Source of the DNA: Ceratothoa steindachneri
Lineage: Eukaryota > Arthropoda > Malacostraca > Isopoda > Cymothoidae
NCBI GenBank assembly: GCA_963969495.1
Contig: OZ018321.1
Coordinates: 133,084,293 to 133,148,292 of the forward strand
Direction: 5' to 3'
Length of the DNA stretch: 64,000 bases
The position numbers were made by a program, and so were the translations under genes. Below the pieces are notes generated by a model that saw only the letters and a list, made by a program, of their open reading frames with translations, ran no database searches and was not told the DNA's origin. Positions 56,500 through 64,000 of the stretch are shown here, in pieces; the stretch's first letter is position 1, and each line of letters begins with the position of its first letter.

Positions 56500-59423
56500 T
56501 CAATCGAGCGGGCATATGGCTGCTCAATTGTTTTGCGTCCCTAAACGGCCACTTTTCAAGACTTTGTCTAGTCTTGACTTGAACTGGTCAACGATTCACT
56601 GTTGACAACTTCCACCGGAAGTGCGTTCCACTTACCGCAGATACTGTAGGTGAAATTTTTTTCACATGGATTGCGGTTGTAACGCTCCAGTTCAATTTTG
56701 AAGCCGTGATTGCGCGTTCTGTTCTCACTCAGTGTGAAAATATCCCGGTAGTCAACATTGTCGAACCCTCGAAGTATTTTGAAAACTTCGATGAGCTGAC
56801 CACGCAGTCTCCGGGTTTCCAGCGAGAACAGATCTAATTCCCTTAGTCTATCCTCATAACTTTTATGTCGGATAGAGGGAATCAGTTTGGTTGCCCTAGC
56901 TTGTACGCGTTCCAACCTTGCGATGTCCTTTCGAAACGAAGGACTCCAAAATTGTACGGCATACTCCAGGTGCGGCCGAACGAGGGAGTTGTACAGACAA
57001 AGTATTATCTCCGTGTTACGGTATCCAAAATGGCGCTTTATGTAGCCTAACATCCTTTGGGCTTTCTTCTCTGCCTCGATGCACTGTTTCGAGAACTTGA
57101 GGTCACTAGTGATTGTTACACCCAAGTTCTTCTCAGTATCGGTGGATTCAATAGCAGTGCCCTTAAGGATATACTGAGATTGGGGGTTTCTGTGGCCGAT
57201 ATGCATCACTTTGCATTTGTTCACGTTAAAAGGCATTTGCCACGTGTCCGACCACTCTCCAATCTTCCCAAGATCTTCCTGCAGGCGGGCAGTATTTCCA
57301 TCCTTTACAACGTTCATACCAAGCTTGGTATCGTCGGCAAATTTGGAAATCTTGTGGCAACCATGTCACCGTCCATGTCGTTGACGTAGATGATGAATAG
57401 TAGTGGTCCCAGGACAGAACCTTGAGGCACCCCGCTAGTAACGGGCACCCACTCAGAAGCCTGTCCATTCACCACCACCCGTTGCCGTCTGCCACTTAGC
57501 CAGTTCTCGATCCAGCCGGCTACTTTTCCGTCTATGCCCAGCGCTAGCACTTTCCGGAGAAGGCGGCGGTGTGGTACCTTATCAAAGGCTTTCTGAAAGT
57601 CTAAGTACACCACATCCACCGCCTTGTCCCGATCGTGCTCACTGAACACGAAGTGGAAGAATTCCACACGGTTCGTCAGGCATGACCGTTGCCTTCGGAA
57701 GCCGTGCTGGGAACTCGTCAGTAGCAGTTTTGACTAAATACGACCTCATTTTGTCCAACATCAGGCTCTCCATGAGTTTACCGACTATCGAAATCAGACT
57801 GATAAGTCGGTAGTTTGACGGTTGGCTTCGGTCTCCTTTCTTGAAGATAAGAGTCACCTCCGCTTCACGCCAGTCTCTAGGAACGCATTTGGTCCGGATT
57901 GACATGTTGAAGATTGCGCTCAGGTGTCGTGACACTTGATTGCGCACTTCTTTTAACACCTTAGGTAGAAACCTATCCGGGCCAGGTGACTTATTCGTCA
58001 TTAGGTCAGTGATCTTCTTTTTTATTTCCCCTTCGGTGAAGTCCATATCCTCCAGCTTTTTTCCCGAGTAGGAATCCATTGGCTGGGGGATGGGACCACA
58101 CTCTTCAGTAAACGCTGAAGAGAAGTAGTCGTTGAGGAGGTTATCATTTTCTGCATCTAAGTGCTTTAATGCGCCCTCCTCATTTCTCAAAGGGCCAATC
58201 GTTCGACGGATTGGTTTACGGCTGTTCACATATCCAAAAAACTCCTTGGTATTCTCTTTACAGAGTCTCGCCACTTGGAGTTCCTCAGACCGCTTAGCCG
58301 CCCTTATGCTGGACTTCACTCTCCTGGCTAGCCTCCGGTATTCGTCAAAGTCACCCGAGATCTTCGATTTTTGGTACACAGTTCTCTTCTTCCTAAGCAG
58401 TTGGCCGATTTCTTGATTAAACCACTTTGGTTGAACAGAAGACCGACGGGGACATTTCAGAGGGATGAAACGTGATTGAAAACTCATGAATGTGGTTTTG
58501 AAACTGTTCCACGAGTTTTCAACAACATCGCACACTTCTAGCCTCGCGTCAGTCAGTCCAGCACGAAGACCTGCAAAGTCTGCTCTTTTCAAATCGAGTT
58601 TCCTCGATTTACTAGTTGCAGGCCCTGCCTTCGGGACTTTGACTACAAATCTAATTAGTCGGTGGTCACTGCCACCGAGCTCTTCGCCAACAGAGAGGTC
58701 CTCAACGTTGTCATCCTCAGAGGTGAAAACCAAGTCGAGGATATTGTCTCCTCTCGTTGGCTCTCTCACCCATTGAGTGAGGAACTCGTTGTTCGCGAAC
58801 TCCAGGAGTAGTGCGTTCTCGCCACAGGGTTCTCTGGTTTCCCAGTCAACTTGTGTGTTGAAATCCCCCATGACGATACACACTCTGTCTTCGACAAGTT
58901 CTCCTAGTAGCTGGTACAGATCTCTGTCCTTTTCAATGAGTTGGGCAGGAGGTCTATAATGCACCAGGGTCCTGTATTTGGCAGGACCTATCTCTAGGTC
59001 AACACCAAGTAGTTCATGGTCGGATACGATGTTGCAATCCGTCGAGTTGAGAGTATTCTTGACATACAACATCACACCGCCACCCTCTCTGTCTGGCCTA
59101 TCTTTCAGGAAGAGCTGGTAACCGGCAATCGTGAATTCACCTTCAAAATCTCAGGTGTAGGTTTTTATCCAAGACTCCGTTATGGCCACCATCTCAGGTT
59201 CCTCTGTTGCTACGAGGCCACGGAGCTCAAGAAACTTATTCCTGATTGACCTCGCATTGAACAGAAGAACTTTGAGGGAGTCCCCTAGTGTAGGACTCCC
59301 TACGCTCTTCCGTTTCCAGGCTTCTCTGTTTTCGTGTTCACACTCTTTTTGACGACCTCCGAGAAGGTCGTTCCAGGAGTGACACGGGCGTACTGGCTCA
59401 CGTCCGCTTTCGCTCTGTTTCAA
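56500..59423 (-). pseudogene. CR1-like LINE ORF2: endonuclease and reverse transcriptase
   Basis: The endonuclease starts FNARSIRNKFLELR (about 59270), with ITESW (about 59175), MGDFNTQVDW (about 58870) and GSDHRLIRF (about 58670). The reverse transcriptase shows NKSPGPD (about 57990), VTLIFKKGDRSQPSNYR (about 57840), [13 protein letters not shown] (about 57600), [14 protein letters not shown] (about 57440) and FADD at 57330-57341. The ORF ends in the common LERVQARATKLI and WNALP-EVV motifs. Lesions: TGA at about 59151, a frame change near 57680, another near 57365 just before FADD, and one near 56590. The first codon overlapping the ORF1 stop is TTG, so start usage is unclear. Confidence 0.88.
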
Positions 59424-60465
59424 ACGCTCCTTTGGGTGCGTTCCACGACATCTTGAATTAGGTTGGCGAGAAAGGCCTTCCCTTTAATAAAGGAGAGATG
59501 TACCCCGTCCCTTTGGTAGAGGTCGTCTCTACCGATAAAGGTACGATAGGGGTCCACTAAGAAGACTCCTTCTGCCGTGCAGAGATCCGCCAACCTTCTG
59601 TTAACTGCGACGTTTCTCTCGTGAGCGGTTCGGGATTGACCTCTTCTCGAAAGCATCCCAACCACCACACGTTTGCGGGTTTTAAGCCCTACGTCATCCA
59701 CGGCTCCCATCACCGTTTGGATGGTCTTACCCCCTCTGAGGTAGAGGTCGTTGCCGCTCACCATCAGAGCAACAACTGAATTCTCAGAAATCTTAGCTTT
59801 CTCTGCCTCTACTCTGATTTTGTGGTTACCCCGTCCTGACAGGCAGCTTACCTTCACGCTAGTGCGAAGGCGGGCCGCTAGCAGCAGCTGCAGATCCCGT
59901 GTTTGCGAGTCACCAATCAGGGTGACCTTCGGACACTTGGTCTCTGAAGACGGGGTCTTCCCTTGTGGAAGAGGCCTGCCCTTTTCCTCTTTATTCTCCA
60001 CATTCTTATCTTTCTTTTTCTTCTTCTTTATCTGTGTTTCTTCTATTTTTGGTACTATTTTGTTTCAACTTTATCCTTTTTCTTTTTTTCCTTCGTTTCT
60101 CCTTTCTTCTTTTTCTCTTTTTCTCTCGCCTCAGCTAGCTTAGCCTCAGATGATGCCGGAATGTCCGCTTGGTTACCAGGGGATTCCGACACGTCAGTGG
60201 GCGGAGCCTCTTCTAGGCATCGAACCTGAGCTGCGTTAAGGGCTTCGAGCTTCTCCAACTTTCCCTCAAGGACCTTAGCTCTCTCTTCTGAGGCTCTATA
60301 GAGGTCTTTTAATTTCTCCACCTCTCGCGTCAATATGCAAGTAGTGCAGATACTTTCAGGGCTGCATTTTGAGCTGCAGCCCTCCGGAAAGTCAACGCAC
60401 CACTTTTCTAACTGGCATGTTGCACAGTTGTGTTTTAGACGAACGGGTCCTTTTTTGCCTGTCAT
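59420..60465 (-). pseudogene. CR1-like LINE ORF1: zinc finger, coiled coil and esterase
   Basis: From the ATG at 60465 the protein has a PHD-like Cys cluster (CATCQLEKWC, CSSKCSPESICTTC), a coiled coil (REVEKLKDLYRASEERAKVL) and a Lys/Glu-rich tract. A one-step frame change at about 60050 leads into a GDSL/SGNH esterase domain: LIGDSQTRDL (nucleophile Ser), SGND and DGVHLS (His). Esterase-type ORF1 proteins are known from CR1 and related LINEs. With the frame change corrected it would be about 345 residues. It ends with TGA at 59420-59422, overlapping the start of ORF2. Confidence 0.85.
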
Positions 60466-60520
60466 TTTGAGTGCTTTCTCTCTGAAAACGCGTGACCAAT
60501 CAATGATAAAAAAGGGCGGT

Positions 60521-61612
60521 TGGTGAGTTCTCCCCGCGTGAGTCGCCCCCGCCTATCCATCGGAGAGGTTTCGGATCTTTCAGAAGGCACGCTCCATGTG
60601 CTGCTGTTCATCCGACCGAGTCGTCAAACCTCGGCGTGCCGTGGCTCCCAACCAAGCAGCACTGACGGTCCCCGAAGGGGCCATCGATTTCTCACCAGGT
60701 GAACAACGGAGCACGCCCCGTACTAAACTCCAACTAGTTTCCTTCACGACGGCCAGGATCTCGGAGTAGCTTTCAATAGATATCCCGCCACACCAAGAGA
60801 CTCGACCTAAGGCTTTTTATTGGCCTGGCAACCAACCTGGGAAACAAAGGGCCGTCACCTCAGACTGATGCTACCAGAGGCACCCGTCAACGGGCACTGG
60901 GAACGGTCAATAATTACGCGCCAGGGAAGGGGTTAACGGGGCAATACCCTCATCCCATTCATCGTGCCCCAACGCCTAGGACACCTCTAGTCCTAGTCTC
61001 TCGCAACCAGTGAGCGTCGATTGGGGTTGTTTATAGAGGTTCCAAAGCCTCTCTTCTGACGCATGAGGTAGCTGCCAGGTCTTTATATGTAGATAGAGGG
61101 GAAAAAAGGGAAAGAGTGACATGATATGAGTAGGCTTCTTTTTTTTGTTGTTTTTTTCTTTTTGTATAAGTGGGAGAGATAGGATAAAAGTAGAAAGGAG
61201 AAGGATACATTAGAAAAAGGAAGGAATGACGCACTTAGTCTGGATCCTCGTTTCCGACCAAATCGACAAGGGAAGCCCTACCAGGGGTACCCAGAAGAGG
61301 TACCCCCGCCCACATAGCTCGAAAAGTCAAAGGTACACACAAGCTCTCTTGCCGCGACAAGGGGGCGTCACTTCCCCTAATTCCAACTATTCTTAGTCTA
61401 AGTTGCTTATCCATTCCTTATATCATGGATTAGATCCCCACCCCCCAACCTGATAATTAAATGCACATAAAGATCAGAATTACAATCATTGGTGAGACTG
61501 AAGGTACCAAGGGTGGGTCCTCATTGGGAGATGGTGGGGAGGTGTCAGGTAGCATTGTGTTTTGACCCCAACCAGTGATCATAGTACTCAACATGGCCCC
61601 TAGTCAGTAGTA
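60521..61612. other. GC-rich CR1 5' flank and unassigned intron sequence
   Basis: 60521-61020 is GC-rich and probably the 5' UTR or upstream part of the CR1-like element. 61030-61612 holds no gene: it includes a TTTTTTG-rich run near 61140 and repeated GGGGTACC-type motifs near 61285-61305. No tRNA or rRNA was recognised. Confidence 0.4.
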
Positions 61613-63021
61613 CAGTGGCGGCAACAAAAAAAGTGACATGTGACAATTCGGGGAAAATGAAACAGAAAAATGTAACTTACATATTTTATTATGAATATTT
61701 CATGAAAGTTAATACTTGGTCATGTTGCCCTTGCACTTGATGACCATTCTGAGTCGATTGGGCATTGATTCAGCGAGGTTTGCGAAGTAGGTGGGGTCGA
61801 TCGTAACCCAGATCTTCTTCAGTGATTCTATCAGGTCCTTGATGCTGCCGGATGCTGTCTCTTGAACTTTGGATTTCATCAGATTCCAAGCATTCTCAAT
61901 AGGATTTAGGTCCGGAGAATTACCAGGCCACTCCAAAACACTAATATTATTATCATTGAAGAACCTTTTTACTAACTGGGACCTGTGAGCAGGGGCACCA
62001 TCATGCATGAAAAATTCACACCGATGAATTTCCCAAAATGGCAGCATGTGCTGCTTCAAAACTTCGAGATAGTTAGTCCCCCTCATGGTTACATTCTTGG
62101 GAAGGAAGTACAGACCTCCTCTGCCCTTGTTTCCACTAAAGGCACCCCACACCATCACACTATCAGGGTGCTTCACAGTTTTCACGGTATATTTTGGGTC
62201 ATACCGAGACACATTGCTGGGACGACGCACGATCTTTGACTCTCCTCTGACCAGCCTAAAGGTGCTCTCATCACTGAACATCACCTTCTTCCAATGGGCA
62301 GCTGTCCAATGTTTATAGGTCTTGCAAAAATTGAGTCTTTTCATCTTCATAGCCTTGGTAAGAAGTGGCTTCTTGGCAGCGCGGCAAGCCGGTAGGCCTA
62401 AGTCCTTCTGTAAGCGATGACGGATGGTCCTGAGGGCGACGTTCTGGAGAAGGTCTGGGTGTTTTTTCTTGATTGAAGCGGAAGTTACAGAAGGGTCTGA
62501 CATCACTTCACGCCTTAGGATATTATCAGTCCTTGGAGATGTCTTCCTAGCTGCACCAGTGCCCTCCTTCCTCTTTGGTATGGTACCTGGTGGCAATAAC
62601 TCAGCTGCCCGTTTTAGGCGATAAATCGTATTTCTTGAGGTTCCTAAATCTGCTGCTACATCAATAAAAGACTTTCCCTGCTCTAATAGGGTCAAGGCAC
62701 GGCTTTTCTCTGTCATAGAAAGCTTTTTCCGCCCCATTGTATCCACTTGCACAGAAGTTATAGCACGTCAAATGTAGGCACGAATGCAGGAAATCAGCAC
62801 GCTTGAGCGTTGTACACCAAAACCTCACTGTACGAGCTCAAACGAGACAGTGAGTTCCAATAAAGCGCAGTTCTGTTGTCTTAGCTCAGGAGAGTCATCC
62901 ACTCGTGGCATAAGCCCCGCCCCTTTTCATTGGCTTGTTGGCAAGTAAAATCGTGAAAGCGATTTTATGTATCGATTTCTATTGCCAATATTCAATGTCA
63001 CTTTTTTTGTTGCCGCCACTG
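61613..63021 (-). mobile_element. Tc1-type transposon, copy 2 (structurally intact)
   Basis: The element is 1409 bp with terminal repeats CAGTGGCGGCAAC...GTGACA at 61613 and the exact inverse ending at 63021. TA duplications flank it (61611-61612 and 63022-63023). Ends and organisation match the decayed copy at 909-2306. The transposase gene is uninterrupted. It lies in MARCHF6 intron 6, antisense to the gene. Confidence 0.96.
61709..62737 (-). CDS. Tc1-family DD34E transposase (intact)
   Basis: This 342-residue protein from the ATG at 62737 (MGRKKLSMTEKSRALTLLEQ) is the usual Tc1 length. It would excise and reinsert the element by cut-and-paste. N-terminal helix-turn-helix 1 spans about residues 8-48 (DLGTSRNTIYRLKR), helix-turn-helix 2 about 72-113, with a basic GAARKTSPR linker between them. 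Catalytic residues are Asp156 (FSDEST), Asp246 (HDGAPAH) and Glu281 (SPDLNPIENAW), with exactly 34 residues between the last two, defining DD34E. VMVWGAFS and WPGNSPDLNP are typical family blocks. No stop or frameshift is present. An upstream in-frame GTG adds five residues but is not a likely start. Confidence 0.93.
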   Translation of the reverse strand: MGRKKLSMTEKSRALTLLEQGKSFIDVAADLGTSRNTIYRLKRAAELLPPGTIPKRKEGTGAARKTSPRTDNILRREVMSDPSVTSASIKKKHPDLLQNVALRTIRHRLQKDLGLPACRAAKKPLLTKAMKMKRLNFCKTYKHWTAAHWKKVMFSDESTFRLVRGESKIVRRPSNVSRYDPKYTVKTVKHPDSVMVWGAFSGNKGRGGLYFLPKNVTMRGTNYLEVLKQHMLPFWEIHRCEFFMHDGAPAHRSQLVKRFFNDNNISVLEWPGNSPDLNPIENAWNLMKSKVQETASGSIKDLIESLKKIWVTIDPTYFANLAESMPNRLRMVIKCKGNMTKY

Positions 63022-63340
63022 TATAGGAAAAAATAAATTGCTAGGAATTTTACCACTGGTCTCGATTCATGATTTTTTCTCTCTTTAGGGCACCTTTTTT
63101 TAATGTGGGCTCTGAACCATGGGTATCAACACTATGGCAGCAGTTGTAGTTGATTCCATCCAGCGACTAACCATAGCCAATGTGGATTAACTTTGCTGTA
63201 ATCTGAAGCGGCATTTCCACTTGTGCAATGTGCAGCCTGTATGTTTGTGGATGTGAGTACCCCCGTACTGCCTGTATGTGTTACTTGAACAATATACCCC
63301 TACCATCGCTCCAACAATTTTTCAGTGAAAGTGTTCCTTA
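63022..63340. other. Unassigned intron sequence
   Basis: I see no gene, splice-flanked exon or repeat match in this stretch. Confidence 0.4.
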
Positions 63341-63890
63341 TTGTATTAAAGGTAGATAGAGCAAGGAAGCAACGGGTAAGAGATGTTTATGGTATGAATG
63401 GGGTAGTGATTGTTGTGAGGTGGTATGGGCATACAATGGCTGGAAATTGATTTGTAAAGAGAATATACAAGTTTGAGCGTCAGAGGGTGAGAAAGGTTGG
63501 AAGACTGGGGAAAAGGTGGGATGATTGTGTGAAGAGAATATACGAGTGGGAGTGTCAGAGAGTGAGAAAGGTTGCGATGAATCTGTGAAGGGAATATATG
63601 AGTGGGAGTCTAAGAGAGGGAGAAAAGTTGGAAGAGCTGGGAACAGGTCGGATCAATGTGTGAAGAGAATGTACGTGTTGGAGTATTAAAGAGTGTGAAA
63701 GGTTGGAAGACCGGGAAAAGGGTGGGATGAATGTGTGAATGGGACTTCAAGACGGAGGAGGAAGGTTATGATATTGTGTATGATAGGTGTGCACGGGGGA
63801 GGGTTTCTGAGGGGGCATGTTAGGAATGAACCATGACTAGACGATAAGCCCCTGCGCATAGCACCCCATCACTATAAAAGGGCCATTGGG
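63341..63890 (+). pseudogene. RTE-like LINE C-terminal remnant with internal tandem repeat
   Basis: The + strand reads RDVYGMN...VVRWYGHTMAG then FVKRIYKFERQRVRKVGR and GKRWDDCVK, the 'VRWxGH...RxxGRPxxxWxD' tail common to RTE/Jockey-like reverse transcriptases. The VKRIYEWE...KVGR segment then repeats in a tandem array at 63453-63733. A VYDR-CARG piece near 63780 and a short 3' region to about 63890 follow. There are many stops; it is inactive. Confidence 0.65.
63453..63733 (+). repeat. Tandem repeat, about 75-bp unit, four copies
   Basis: Units begin GTGAAGAGAATATACGAGTG at about 63453 (variant), 63529, 63585 and 63660. Their lengths are about 76, 56, 75 and 74 bp; the second lacks about 20 bases. 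Each encodes a variant of VKRIYEWE...VRKVGRLGKRWDDC, so the array arose by duplication inside a LINE ORF. Confidence 0.85.
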
Positions 63891-64000
63891 GTATGGACAA
63901 ATCGATGGATGGCCCTGTGCTTTATAGGGTTTAAAGGGAGGGAGGAGTTAGTTTTGTTTACCCCCCACACACACTGTGGGATTGTGGTAGATGTCAAAGT

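Larger units (their letters stand above)
56400..60520 (-). mobile_element. CR1-like LINE, nearly full length
   Basis: In minus sense the order is a GC-rich 5' UTR (above about 60470), ORF1 with zinc finger, coiled coil and esterase (60465-59420), ORF2 with endonuclease and reverse transcriptase and without RNase H (59423 to about 56500), and a short 3' UTR. This organisation is that of the CR1/L2 group. Relatively few lesions (one ORF1 frameshift, one ORF2 stop and about four ORF2 frameshifts) suggest moderate age. It lies in MARCHF6 intron 6, antisense to the gene. Exact ends and target duplication were not determined. Confidence 0.85.

Noticed and set aside
60521..61020. GC-rich block considered as rRNA or a CpG-island promoter
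   Set aside because: No conserved rRNA motif was recognised, and the position fits the 5' UTR of the adjacent minus-strand CR1-like LINE.

Overview
This window is eukaryotic, almost certainly arthropod and plausibly a decapod crustacean. It has spliced exons with canonical GT-AG borders, very long AT-rich introns and a dense load of animal retrotransposons (I-like, CR1-like, Jockey/RTE-like LINEs and solo LTRs) and DNA transposons (Tc1, mariner, hAT-like). The taxonomic call is an inference from this mix; nothing in the window names a species.

The only host gene I can support is the 5' third of a MARCHF6 (TEB4/Doa10) orthologue, an ER membrane E3 ubiquitin ligase, on the + strand. I place six coding exons at 21798-21825 (start codon), 25119-25289 (RING-CH), 27880-28096, 29094-29235, 48761-48875 and 55981-56217. 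Splice phases agree at every junction and give about 303 continuous codons. The rest of the gene must lie beyond base 64000. The intron between exons 4 and 5 is about 19.5 kb and consists mostly of transposon debris.

The rest is transposon archaeology. From 909 to 20318: a decayed Tc1 element; an old I-like LINE split by a solo LTR (5-bp target duplication), itself split by a near-complete 6.8-kb I-like LINE (13-bp target duplication); a hAT-like repeat; a second LINE copy whose 5' part is inverted as expected from twin priming; and a mariner. From 30.7 to 44.8 kb: more copies of the same LINE at different ages, a hAT MITE with an exact 8-bp target duplication, a 32-bp minisatellite and a second related LTR. 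From 45.4 to 48.3 kb: a minus-strand Jockey-like LINE broken by a hAT-like repeat that holds another solo LTR. From 50 to 55.6 kb: a decayed minus-strand gene of an unclassified multicopy family, a gag-like ORF next to unusual inverted repeats, and pieces of further LINEs. From 56.4 to 60.5 kb: a nearly full-length minus-strand CR1-like LINE with an esterase-type ORF1. From 61613 to 63021: a Tc1 element with intact terminal repeats and an uninterrupted DD34E transposase, the only mobile element here that looks able to move.

Apart from that transposase, every transposon ORF carries frameshifts or stops. Nothing here works as an operon or pathway; the biology is a housekeeping ubiquitin-ligase gene tolerating tens of kilobases of nested insertions in its introns and upstream region.
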